From: G963717155 sp963717155
GTDB lineage: Bacteria; Actinomycetota; Thermoleophilia; Gaiellales; JALYLC01
Direction of reading: 5' to 3'
Length of the DNA: 64,000 bases
Assembly: GCA_963717155.1 (NCBI GenBank)
Contig: OY970326.1
Span: 434,001-498,000, forward strand
Part shown: positions 16,757 through 25,095 of the stretch, one piece after another
How the letters are laid out: each line of letters opens with the position of its first letter
How positions within the stretch are numbered: the first letter of the stretch is position 1
Program-made: the position numbers and the translations under genes
The notes under the pieces: model-generated
Seen by the model: only the letters and a program-made list of their open reading frames with translations
The model's database searches: none
What the model was told of the DNA's origin: nothing

Positions 16757-16997
16757 TGCGCCGACGCAGCTCTCCGCCACGATCGCGCGCCAGGCGAAAC
16801 AGGCGCGCAAGCAACAGAACCTCCGCCAGGCGGAGGTCGCGCTGGCGGCCGGCGTGAGCGTACGGTCGGTCCACGAGATCGAAGCAGGCAAGCCGACGAT
16901 CCGACTCGACGTGCTCGAGCGGGTGCTGACCGCCCTCGGGCTGACGGTCGAGGTGGCCCCTCGAGCTGGCGTCCACCCGCTCGCCGAGCGCGAGTAG
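16752..16997 (+). CDS. HipB-like XRE antitoxin/regulator
   Basis: 81-residue Cro/CI-type protein with the HTH in LRQAEVALAAGVSVRSVHEIE (about residues 24-44) and a final strand LTVEVAPR of the type that pairs in HipB dimers. It precedes the hipA-like gene by six bases, the classic hipBA order. An open frame begins 20 codons earlier, but ATG 16752 follows the -10 box directly. It probably binds the three palindromes and represses its own operon, with HipA as co-repressor. Confidence 0.85.
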   Translation: MHAPTQLSATIARQAKQARKQQNLRQAEVALAAGVSVRSVHEIEAGKPTIRLDVLERVLTALGLTVEVAPRAGVHPLAERE

Positions 16998-17003
16998 AAA
17001 CGC

Positions 17004-18260
17004 ATGGCGGTACGCAGGGAGCGGGCACTCGACGTCTATCTCGCAGGCATGCTCGCCGGGAGGCTCCTCCAGCCGGGGGCCGGGCGACTCGCGTTCCAGT
17101 ACGACTCCGGTATTGCCGAGCGGCGAGCGGGCGACGTGCTGCTCTCGGCGTCGCTGCCGGTCCAGCGCGAGCGCTTCTCCAATGGCCGGACCCGGCCGTT
17201 CTTCGAGGGCTTGCTGCCGGAAGGGGCCGTCCGCGAGCAGGTAGCGAGAGAGCATCGCGTCAGTGCACAGAACGCCTTCGGTCTGCTTGCCGAGATCGGG
17301 GCCGAGTGTGCGGGTGCGGTTGTCGTCGTGCCCGCTGGGCACGAGCCGGCGCGTACGGACATGTCGTCCGTTCGCTGGCTGACCGACGACGAGCTCACAG
17401 AAGCGCTCGCGAACCTCCCGGCGCATCCCCTCGGGGGCGGCACCGATGTTCGCGTCAGCCTCGGTGGCGTGCAGGAGAAGCTGATCGTCGTTCGCACGCC
17501 GGGCGGTCGCATCGGTCAGCCACTGAACGGCGCTCCGAGCACGCACATCATCAAGCCGAGCGCCGCAGCATTTACCGATATCGCGACGAACGAGGCCTTC
17601 TGTCTCCGCGTCGCCCGTTGCTACGGGCTGCGCACAGCGTCGCTCGAGACGATCGACATCGGAGGCACCTCGTGCCTCGTGGTCGAACGATTCGACCGTA
17701 CGCTGACCGATGACATGCGCATCGTGCGCCTGCACCAGGAGGATTTCTGTCAGGCGCTCGGCGTGCTTCCCGAGGGAAAGTACGAGGACGAGGGTGGGCC
17801 GTCGATCGCCAGCGTCGTCGCGACGCTTCGTGCCGTCAGCAGCGCGCCTGCAGCCGACGTCCTGACGTTCCTCCGGGCCGTCGCGATCAACCACGTCGTC
17901 GGCAACAGCGACGCCCACGGCAAGAACTTCGCGCTGCTCTACGACCATTCGACGGGACCCCGCCTCGCGCCGCTGTATGACGTGGTCTCGACCGCCGTCT
18001 ACGACGTCACGCCGAGGATGGCCATGTCGATCGGCGGCGTGACAGATCCGGACGCCGTTGACGAGGCGGCCTGGCGTCGCACGGCGCGCGACTGCGCAGT
18101 CAACGGACCGCTGCTCATCCGCGATCTTCGTGCGCTCGCCCTTCGCGTCCGCGAGTGCGCCGAGGCCGTCGCGCGCACTGCCCTCGCGGAGCGCTGGCAC
18201 CGGCCCGTGATCGACGAGATCCGAGCCGTGATCGACTCGCGCGCGACGCTCTATGCATGA
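17004..18260 (+). CDS. HipA-like serine/threonine kinase toxin
   Basis: 418-residue kinase of the HipA family; E. coli HipA phosphorylates GltX and induces persistence. Family landmarks are VSLGGVQEKL at 151-160 (with the serine equivalent to the autophosphorylated Ser150 region), THIIKPS near 180, LVVERFDR near 225, HQEDFCQALG near 244, the catalytic NSDAHGKNF at 301-309 and LAPLYDVVS with the metal-binding Asp. All key residues look intact. gltX itself lies 2.3 kb downstream, an association that may be chance. Confidence 0.93.
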   Translation: MAVRRERALDVYLAGMLAGRLLQPGAGRLAFQYDSGIAERRAGDVLLSASLPVQRERFSNGRTRPFFEGLLPEGAVREQVAREHRVSAQNAFGLLAEIGAECAGAVVVVPAGHEPARTDMSSVRWLTDDELTEALANLPAHPLGGGTDVRVSLGGVQEKLIVVRTPGGRIGQPLNGAPSTHIIKPSAAAFTDIATNEAFCLRVARCYGLRTASLETIDIGGTSCLVVERFDRTLTDDMRIVRLHQEDFCQALGVLPEGKYEDEGGPSIASVVATLRAVSSAPAADVLTFLRAVAINHVVGNSDAHGKNFALLYDHSTGPRLAPLYDVVSTAVYDVTPRMAMSIGGVTDPDAVDEAAWRRTARDCAVNGPLLIRDLRALALRVRECAEAVARTALAERWHRPVIDEIRAVIDSRATLYA

Positions 18261-18302
18261 CGGCCGTCAGAGCCGGCTCGTCGTACAGTGTCGAGCAGCG
18301 AC

Positions 18303-19298
18303 ATGAGCCAGACCAGCCCAGAGCTCCTGACACCCGGCGAGGTTGCGGGCTACCTGCGCGCTCGAGGCGTGATCGGGGACGGCCCGGCCGACGTCGTCGA
18401 GCTGGGAGGCGGCGTGTCGAACCTCGTGGTGGCGGTCACGACGCCCGAGCGGCGCGTGGTGCTCAAGCAGGCGCTACCCCGGCTCCGCGTCGCCGACGAG
18501 TGGCTGGCCAAGCGGGAGCGCGCCCTCGCCGAGGCGCGCGCGCTCGAGATCGCGCGCGAGCTCGCCCCCGGGTCGGCGCCCGGCGTGGTCGACGTCGATC
18601 CGGATCGCTGCGCGATCACGATCGAGGCGGCGCCGGCCGGCTGGCGGACGTGGAAGGCGCACCTTCTCGACGGCGACGTGGACATCTCCGTCGGGCGCCG
18701 GCTGGGCGAGCTGCTGGCGGGTTGGCATCGGGGCACGAGCGGGCTCGAGCACGGTCTCGACGAGTGGGACTCCTTCGAGCAGCTGCGCGTCGACCCGTAC
18801 TACCGCGAGGCGGCTCGGCGCCACAGCGACCTCGCCGCGACGATCCTCGGGTACGCCGACGCGATGCTGGAGCACCGGACGTGTCTGGTGCACGGGGACT
18901 TCTCGCCGAAGAACGTCCTCGTCGGCGATCCGGGGCTCTGGATCATCGACTTCGAGGTCGCGCACCTCGGCGATCCATCGTTCGATCTCGCATTCCTGCT
19001 CTCGCACCTCGCGTTGAAGGCGATCCACCTGCCCGCAAACGAGCGCGAGCTGCTCGCCTGCGCCGACGCGTTCGATGCCGCGTACCGCGGCGCTGCCCCA
19101 CCGTTCCCGGTCGCGCCTGCCGCGTACATCATCGGACATGTCGGCTGCCTGATGCTCGCGCGCGTCGATGGGAAGTCTCCGGCCGAGTACCTGGACGGCC
19201 CGTCGCAGGGCCGGGCACGGACGCTCGCGCGCTCGCTCATCACGGAGCCTCCCGGCTCGCTCGCCGGTCTCGGCGAGGCGATCGCGGCATCCGGATGA
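18303..19298 (+). CDS. APH/choline-kinase-fold phosphotransferase, MtnK-like
   Basis: Small-molecule kinase of about 331 residues. The N-lobe motif VVLKQALPRLRVADEW closely recalls 5-methylthioribose kinase, and the catalytic loop LVHGDFSPKNVLV (about 198) and metal motif WIIDFEVAHLGDPSFDLAF (about 217-235) are intact. ATG 18303 is preferred because TACAGT at 18284-18289 would be the -10 box and would exclude the earlier GTG from the message. Its stop overlaps the ATG of the enolase-like gene, so the two probably act together. The substrate is unknown. Confidence 0.8.
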   Translation: MSQTSPELLTPGEVAGYLRARGVIGDGPADVVELGGGVSNLVVAVTTPERRVVLKQALPRLRVADEWLAKRERALAEARALEIARELAPGSAPGVVDVDPDRCAITIEAAPAGWRTWKAHLLDGDVDISVGRRLGELLAGWHRGTSGLEHGLDEWDSFEQLRVDPYYREAARRHSDLAATILGYADAMLEHRTCLVHGDFSPKNVLVGDPGLWIIDFEVAHLGDPSFDLAFLLSHLALKAIHLPANERELLACADAFDAAYRGAAPPFPVAPAAYIIGHVGCLMLARVDGKSPAEYLDGPSQGRARTLARSLITEPPGSLAGLGEAIAASG

Positions 19299-20578
19299 GC
19301 GGCACGCGCATCGTCGGCGTGCGCGCGTGGCAGGCGCTCGACTCGCGAGGTCGCCCGACGGTCGCGGCTCGCGTCGACCTCGCAGGCGGCGGGACGGGGA
19401 TGGCGCTCGCACCGTCCGGCGCGAGCACCGGAAGCGGCGAGGTCATCGAGCTGCGGGACGGGGGCGAGCGCTTCTCGGGCCTCGGCGTCATGCAAGCGGT
19501 GGCGAGCGTCAATGGTCCGCTCGCCGGCGCGGCCGTCGGACTCGACGCTGCCGAGCAGGAGCACGTCGACAGTGTCCTGCGCTCCGTCGACGGCACGTCG
19601 AACCTCCAGCGTCTCGGGGGCAACGCGGTGGTGGCGGTCTCGCTCGCGACAGCGATCGCGGCGAGCAACGCGCTCGGGATGCCGCTCTACCGGATGCTCG
19701 CAGGCCCGGACAGTCCGTTGCTGCCGCTGCCGATGGTCAACGTCATCTCCGGCGGCGCGCACGCGGCGGGAGGCATCGACGTGCAGGACCTGCTCGTCGT
19801 GCCCGTCGGCGCGTCGTCCTTCTCCGAGGCCATCGAGTGGGCGGCGCGCGTGCGCACGGCGACGGCGTCGGTTGCGGCCGAGCGTGGGCTCGAGGCACGG
19901 CTCGTCGCGGACGAGGGCGGGCTCGGCCCGGCGATCGCGTCCACCGAGGAGGCGCTCGAGCTGCTGGCGCTGGGTATCTCGCGCAGTGGGCTCCGGCCGG
20001 GCGAGGATGCGGCCATCGCGGTCGACGTCGCCGCGACCCAGCTCGCGCTGGGCCGCGGGATGTACGCCCTGCGGAACCAGGGCGTCGAGCTCACCGCGAA
20101 TGAGCTCGTCGACCTCATCGACGACTGGCGGCGCGCGTATCCGATCGTGTCGATCGAGGATCCGCTCGCGGACGACGACTGGAGCGGCTGGACGCAGGCG
20201 ACACGCCGGCTCGACGGCCTGCAGCTCGTCGGCGACGACCTGCTCGTGACCGATCCGGACAGGCTCGAGCGTGCGATCGCAGGCCGGATCGCGAACGCCG
20301 TGCTCGTCAAGCCGAACCAGGTTGGAACGGTCAGCGATGCCGCACGCGTACTCCGCGACGCGCAGGAGGCGGCCTACGCGACGGTGGTCTCCGCGCGTTC
20401 GGGCGATACCGAGGAGTCGTGGCTGGCCGATCTCGCGGTCGGCTGGCGCGCGGGGCAGATCAAGGTCGGCTCGACGACGCGGTCCGAGCGAACCGCGAAG
20501 TGGAATCGACTGCTCGAGATCGAGGCGCTCGATCCGAGTGCCGAGTACGCCGGTGCGGGGCGCTTGCGCTGCACGTAG
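19295..20578 (+). CDS. enolase paralogue with altered active site
   Basis: 427-residue enolase-family protein. Metal ligands D244 (AVDVAA), E288 (SIEDPLADDDW) and D314 (GDDL), plus H156, E207 (DEGG), K339 (LVKPNQVGT) and K390 are conserved. The usual QEFM glutamate is replaced by D165 in VQDLLV. The catalytic histidine of SHRSGE is A367 in SARSGD. LDSRGNPT reads LDSRGRPT. These changes make ordinary phosphopyruvate hydratase activity doubtful. The ATGA overlap with the kinase gene suggests a joint pathway. Confidence 0.8.
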   Translation: MSGTRIVGVRAWQALDSRGRPTVAARVDLAGGGTGMALAPSGASTGSGEVIELRDGGERFSGLGVMQAVASVNGPLAGAAVGLDAAEQEHVDSVLRSVDGTSNLQRLGGNAVVAVSLATAIAASNALGMPLYRMLAGPDSPLLPLPMVNVISGGAHAAGGIDVQDLLVVPVGASSFSEAIEWAARVRTATASVAAERGLEARLVADEGGLGPAIASTEEALELLALGISRSGLRPGEDAAIAVDVAATQLALGRGMYALRNQGVELTANELVDLIDDWRRAYPIVSIEDPLADDDWSGWTQATRRLDGLQLVGDDLLVTDPDRLERAIAGRIANAVLVKPNQVGTVSDAARVLRDAQEAAYATVVSARSGDTEESWLADLAVGWRAGQIKVGSTTRSERTAKWNRLLEIEALDPSAEYAGAGRLRCT

Positions 20579-20590
20579 CGTCGCCACGGC

Positions 20591-20596
20591 TACCCT
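20591..20596 (+). promoter_or_regulatory. -10 box of gltX
   Basis: TACCCT, six bases before the gltX GTG, with no ribosome binding site. A leaderless start is likely. Confidence 0.35.
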
Positions 20597-20602
20597 CTCA
20601 CC

Positions 20603-22028
20603 GTGTCTGTTCGCGTCCGCTTCGCCCCATCCCCGACGGGCCCGCTGCACCTCGGTTCGGCGATGACCGCCGTCGCCAACTACCTGTTCGCACACCGCGC
20701 CGGTGGCGTCTACGTGCTGCGCGTCGACGACACCGATCCCGCGCGCAGCGAGCGTCGCTACGAGCGCTCGGTGCACCAGGACGCCGAGTGGCTCGGTCTG
20801 CGCTTCGACGAAGGGCCTGGCATCGGCGGCGCGTACGGCCCCTACCGCCAGAGCGAGCGCGGCGACCTCTACGCGCGCGTTGCCGACGAGCTGCTTGCGA
20901 GCGGCGGCGCCTACCGGTGCTTCTGCTCGGAGTCGGAGCTCGAGAGCGCGCGGGCTGCCGCGGAGGCTGCCGGTCGCCCGTACCGCTACAACGGCCGCTG
21001 CGCGTCGCTCGCGACCGACGAGGCGGTTGGCCGCGCCGAAGCGGGAGAGCCGTTCGCCCTGCGTCTGCACGCTCCCGGCGGCGCAATCGAGATCGCGGAC
21101 GCCGCGCGCGGGAAGGTCGTGATCCCCGACGGCGCGATCGACGATCTCGTGCTCCTGCGCTCCGACGGCAGCGCGACCTACAACTTCGCGACGGCCGTGG
21201 ATGACAACGAGATGGAGATCACCCACGTGATCAGGGGAGAGGATCACATCGCGAACACGGCGTCGCAGCTTGCGATCCTGCGCGTCCTCGGACGGCGCGA
21301 GCCGCGCTACGCCCACTGCGCGCTGCTGCTCGACGAGCACGGACACAAGCTGTCGAAGCGGTCGGGCGCCGAGTCGATCGCCGACCTGCGGGCCGACGGC
21401 TACCCGCCCGAGGCGATCGCCAACTACGTCGCCCTGCTCGTCTGCCCGGCGCCCGAGGGCGTCGACGAGGTCGCTCCGTTGAACGTGCTCGCGTCGCGCT
21501 TCTCGCTCTCGTCGCTCTCGTCCGGCCAGCAGCGATTCGACAGGGGCAAGCTCGACTACCTGTCGCGCCGCCACCTCGAGCGCCTCGATCCGCTCGATCT
21601 CGCATCGCGCGTCGGACGGGTACTCGAGCTCCGCGGAGTCGGGTTCCATCCGGCGCAGCTGACCGCGCTCGCAGAGGGCCTGCGCGGTGCGCACACGCTG
21701 ACCGAGGCCGCGGACGAGGCCGAGCAGATCATCACGCGCCGCGCCCCACCCGCGGACCTCGACGAGCAGGCCCGTACCGTGCTCCGGTTGTTCTGCGAGG
21801 TGCGGGCGGAGTGGCCCGAGGCCTTCCTCGCCCCGAGCGAGGCGCAGGAGCTGCTGGGCGAGCTCAGCGTGAAGGCGAAGGAGCTCGGCCTTGTCGCGGC
21901 CGGATGTCCTGCACGCGCTGCGGCGCGCGCTCACGGGAGCGGACAAGGGCGTCGGAATGCACTTCGTCGTGGCCGCCGTCGAGCGATCCGACGCGCTGGC
22001 GCGGTGCAATGCCGAGGCCCTGCCATGA
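20603..22028 (+). CDS. gltX: glutamyl-tRNA synthetase (single-base frameshift near 21,885-21,905)
   Basis: Class I synthetase that charges tRNA-Glu. PSPTGPLHLGS (HIGH region), VIRGEDHIANT and the KMSKS equivalent KLSKRSGAES are all present. The original frame runs through KAKELGL and then loses family sequence. One frame over, the expected C-terminus continues (DVLHALRRALTGADKGVGMH) and ends at TGA 22026-22028, overlapping the cysS ATG. One extra base therefore interrupts the gene, and the uncorrected frame reads straight into cysS. Because the gene is essential, a sequence error is the likeliest reason. Confidence 0.9.
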
Positions 22029-23464
22029 GTGGCGGCGATACCCCCGAGCTCAGGCTGTACGACAGTCTGACCAGGGAGACCGACATCGTCGAGCCGCGCA
22101 GCGCCGGCGAGCTCAGCGTGTACATCTGCGGTCCGACGGTCTACAACTACGTGCACGTCGGGAACGCGCGCCCGTTCTGGCTCGGCCAGGTCCTGCGGCG
22201 GTTCGTCACGGGCCGTCTCGGCTTGAAGGTGCGCCTCGTCGTCAACATCACGGACGTCGACGACAAGATCTACCTGCGCGCCCGCGAGCAGGGCGTGGCC
22301 TCGATCGAGCTCGCCGCGCGCTACCGCGAGGCGTACGTCGAGGACACCGACGGTCTCGGCCTCGGAAGACCGGACGTCGAGCCGCGCGCGACCGAGACGA
22401 TCCCGCAGATCGTCTCGCTGATCGCAGAGCTCGAGCGGCGGGGAGTCGCCTACGCCGCGGCAGGCGACGTGTACTTCCGCGTGTCGGCGTTCGACGGCTA
22501 CGGCGAGCTGTCGGGTCAGCGGGTCGACGAGCTCATCGCGGGCGCGCGCATCGAGCCTGGTGAGGGGAAGGAGTCGCCCGCGGACTTCGCGCTCTGGAAG
22601 GCGACCAAGCCGGACGAGGACGTGGCGTGGCCTTCGCCGTGGGGTCCGGGGCGTCCCGGCTGGCACATCGAGTGCTCGGCGATGGCGCGCGAGTACCTCG
22701 GTGACGGGTTCGACGTGCACGGAGGAGGCCTCGATCTCGTGTTCCCGCACCACGAGAACGAGCGCGCGCAGAGCGAGGCGGCCGGCGCCCGGCCGTTCAC
22801 GCGACGCTGGCTGCACAACGGGATGCTGCGGTTGTCGGACGAGAAGATGTCGAAGTCGACCGGCAACGTCGAGCGATTGCGGGATGCGCTCGATCGGCTC
22901 GGGCGCGAGACGCTCCTCACGTTCTTCGCCGGCGCCCACTACCGGATGCCGATCGACTACAACGAGCGCGCGCTCGATCAGGCTGCTGCGGTCGCGGCGC
23001 GCTTCCGCGAGACCCTGCGTAACGCGCGGCGGTACGCCCGCGCCGGAGGCAGCGGCACCGACGACGGCGTCGCCATCGTGGGCAGTGATGCGGCCGCTGC
23101 GTTCGACGCGGCGATGGCCGACGATCTCGCGACCCCGGCGGCGCTCGCCGTGCTGCACGGCCTCGCCGGTGAGCTGAACGCCGCCGTCAGTGGGGCGGAC
23201 GCAGACCCCGCGGCGGTGACAGCAGCGGCCGACAGCCTGCGCGACGCGCTCTGGGTCCTCGGGTTGGACTCGCTCGACCCCGGCGTCGCTGCGGCCGACG
23301 TCCCCGCCGAGCTCGCCGGACTCGCTGCCGAGCGCGAGCGCGCGCGGGCGAGCCGGGACTTCGCCGAGGCGGACAGGCTCCGGGACGAGATCGCGCGGCA
23401 CGGCTACGTGGTGCGCGACACGCCACAGGGACCCGAGCTGGTGCCGCGCGATGCCGCGACCTGA
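22025..23464 (+). CDS. cysS: cysteinyl-tRNA synthetase
   Basis: Class I synthetase that charges tRNA-Cys. The zinc/HIGH region is YICGPTVYNYVHVGNARP, HIECSAMA and FPHHENERAQ supply further zinc ligands, and DEKMSKSTGN is the KMSKS loop. Length (479 residues) is usual. It starts with ATG inside the gltX stop (ATGA) and its last 14 bases overlap rlmB. The 13-codon gap between gltX and cysS filled by cysE in Bacillus is absent here. Confidence 0.96.
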   Translation: MSGGDTPELRLYDSLTRETDIVEPRSAGELSVYICGPTVYNYVHVGNARPFWLGQVLRRFVTGRLGLKVRLVVNITDVDDKIYLRAREQGVASIELAARYREAYVEDTDGLGLGRPDVEPRATETIPQIVSLIAELERRGVAYAAAGDVYFRVSAFDGYGELSGQRVDELIAGARIEPGEGKESPADFALWKATKPDEDVAWPSPWGPGRPGWHIECSAMAREYLGDGFDVHGGGLDLVFPHHENERAQSEAAGARPFTRRWLHNGMLRLSDEKMSKSTGNVERLRDALDRLGRETLLTFFAGAHYRMPIDYNERALDQAAAVAARFRETLRNARRYARAGGSGTDDGVAIVGSDAAAAFDAAMADDLATPAALAVLHGLAGELNAAVSGADADPAAVTAAADSLRDALWVLGLDSLDPGVAAADVPAELAGLAAERERARASRDFAEADRLRDEIARHGYVVRDTPQGPELVPRDAAT

Positions 23465-24215
23465 GCGCGAGCCTCGCCGACGCAACGAGGAGCCGCGCGA
23501 CGACGTGGTGTACGGCGTGCAGCCGGTACGGGAGGCGTTGCGCGGACAGCGGCGCGTCCGCGAGGTGGTCTGCACCGAGCGCACGGCCGAGCAGCCGTGG
23601 CTCGTCGAGGCTGCCGCCGGTGGCGCCCGCGTCGATGTCGTGCCGGTCGAGGTGGTGACGAGCCTCGCGGGACGTCCCGATCACCAGGGCGTTGCCGCGC
23701 TCTGCGATCCCTACCCGTACGCCGACGCCTTCGAGCTCCTCTCGGGCGTGCATCCGCTCGTGGTCGTGCTCGACGGGGTCACGGACCCGCGGAACCTGGG
23801 CGCGATCGTGCGCGCCTGCGACGGAGCCGGTGCGGACGGGCTCGTGCTGCCGCGCCACGGGTCTGCGGGCGTGACGTCGATCGTGGCCAAGGCCTCGGCG
23901 GGCGCCGTCGAGCACGTGCGGATCGCGATGGCCACGAATCTCGCCGAGCTCCTCCGCCGCACGAAGCGTCCCGACCTCTGGAGCTATGCGGCCGAGGCCG
24001 AGGGGGGCGCCGCGCCGTGGGAGATCGACTTCACGTCCGGGACGCTGCTCGTGCTCGGGTCGGAGGGCTCCGGGATCCGGCCCCTCGTGCGACGGCTGTG
24101 CGATGCGGCCGTGACGATCCCGCAGGCGGGACGCATCGCGTCCCTGAATGTCGCAGTTGCGGCGGGAACGCTGCTGTACGAGGCCGCACGTCAGCGTGCG
24201 ACCGCTGCCGGCTAG
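23451..24215 (+). CDS. rlmB: 23S rRNA 2'-O-ribose methyltransferase RlmB (TrmH/SpoU family)
   Basis: Methylates G2251 of 23S rRNA. The 254 residues have an N-terminal substrate-binding domain (DDVVYGVQPVREALRG) and the knotted SPOUT domain with motifs LDGVTDPRNLGAIVRAC (about 105), LVLGSEGSGI (about 200) and IPQAGRIASLNVAVA (about 222). The start overlaps cysS by 14 bases. In Bacillus the same cysS-rlmB-sigH order occurs. Confidence 0.93.
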   Translation: MPRPEREPRRRNEEPRDDVVYGVQPVREALRGQRRVREVVCTERTAEQPWLVEAAAGGARVDVVPVEVVTSLAGRPDHQGVAALCDPYPYADAFELLSGVHPLVVVLDGVTDPRNLGAIVRACDGAGADGLVLPRHGSAGVTSIVAKASAGAVEHVRIAMATNLAELLRRTKRPDLWSYAAEAEGGAAPWEIDFTSGTLLVLGSEGSGIRPLVRRLCDAAVTIPQAGRIASLNVAVAAGTLLYEAARQRATAAG

Positions 24216-24248
24216 CGCAAGCTCAACATCGAGTCAGACTTGAGGGTT

Positions 24249-24289
24249 GAGGCTCATTTCCGAGCCTCGGCTGTCGAACGTCTGTTCGA
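24249..24289 (+). promoter_or_regulatory. two stem-loops between rlmB and the sigma factor gene
   Basis: A 7-bp stem (GAGGCTC/GAGCCTC, loop ATTTCC, 24249-24268) is followed by a 6-bp stem (TCGAAC/GTTCGA, loop GTCT, 24274-24289). Neither has a strict T-run, although TTTG follows the second. They may end the upstream operon or protect its 3' end. Confidence 0.35.
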
Positions 24290-24315
24290 TTTGTAGACGA
24301 ATCTCCGCATTTCTC

Positions 24316-24343
24316 TTGCTTTTCGGCCAGATCGCGCTATCTT
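24316..24343 (+). promoter_or_regulatory. promoter of the sigma factor gene
   Basis: TTGCTT (24316-24321), a 16-base spacer and TATCTT (24338-24343) form a reasonable housekeeping promoter. The leader to ATG 24423 would be about 70 bases. Confidence 0.4.
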
Positions 24344-24422
24344 CTCGCCTTACATAGGTCTAAGGTCGAGCTTGAGGTTGAGGGAAACGGGGCCTCGAGT
24401 CGACGGAAACGGGAGTAGAGCG

Positions 24423-25085
24423 ATGGCCCTGGCGGCTGCGCGAGTAGAGAGACAGCGTCCTGCTCGAGATGTCGACGATCTCGGCCTGGTGCTCCGGGCG
24501 CGCGCGGGCGACAAGCACGCGCTCGACCAGATGATCCGGCGCTATGCCGGATTCGTCCGGCTCAAGGCGTCGAGCTACTTCATCGCCGGCGGCGACTCCG
24601 ACGACCTGATCCAGGAGGGGCTCGTCGGTCTGTACAAGGCGGTGCGCGACTATCGCGTCGACCGCGAGGCATCGTTCCGGTCGTTCGCCGAGCTGTGCAT
24701 CACCCGGCAGATCATCACGGCGATCAAGGGAGCGACTCGCTACAAGCACTCGCCGCTCAACGGGTACGTCAGCTTCAGCCACACACCCGCGGGCCACGAT
24801 GACCAGGTCGACTGCACGCTCGGGGATGCACTGCCCGGTCCGGCGGTCGAGGACCCGGCGCGGCGGGTGATCGCGAGCCAGGAGCTCGCCGCCCTCGTCG
24901 AGAGCCTCTCGAGCGGACTCTCGGGCCTGGAGGCGCGCGTGCTCGCCCTCTTCCTGGAGGGTCGTCCGTACGAGGAGATCGCGACGAGCTGCGACTGCGA
25001 CCCCAAGGCGGTCGACAACGCGCTGCAGCGCGTCAAGCGCAAGATCGGCGTGCACCTCCGCGAGCGGGCGGTGCCCGACGCCTGA
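24423..25085 (+). CDS. RNA polymerase sigma factor, SigH (Spo0H) family
   Basis: 220-residue sigma-70 family protein. Region 2 is DSDDLIQEGLVGLYKAVRDY and FRSFAELCITRQIITAIK; region 4 is LSGLEARVLALFLEGRPYEEI and DPKAVDNALQRVKRKI. These match the SigH/Spo0H group, and the gene follows rlmB exactly as sigH does in Bacillus. An in-frame start 17 codons upstream exists, but GGGAG precedes ATG 24423. Sporulation is not implied: the family also serves stress and competence roles. Confidence 0.88.
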   Translation: MALAAARVERQRPARDVDDLGLVLRARAGDKHALDQMIRRYAGFVRLKASSYFIAGGDSDDLIQEGLVGLYKAVRDYRVDREASFRSFAELCITRQIITAIKGATRYKHSPLNGYVSFSHTPAGHDDQVDCTLGDALPGPAVEDPARRVIASQELAALVESLSSGLSGLEARVLALFLEGRPYEEIATSCDCDPKAVDNALQRVKRKIGVHLRERAVPDA

Positions 25086-25095
25086 TCGAGCGTGA

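Noticed and set aside
20603..23464. A natural GltX-CysRS fusion protein
   Set aside because: The genuine GltX C-terminus is present in another frame and ends in an ATGA overlap with cysS, so the fusion is a frameshift artefact.
18800..23584. A very long open frame on the minus strand (about 1,590 codons) opposite the kinase, enolase, gltX and cysS genes
   Set aside because: It is an antisense shadow caused by extreme GC at third positions; composition is Arg/Ala-rich with no domains, and the opposite strand encodes well-known proteins.
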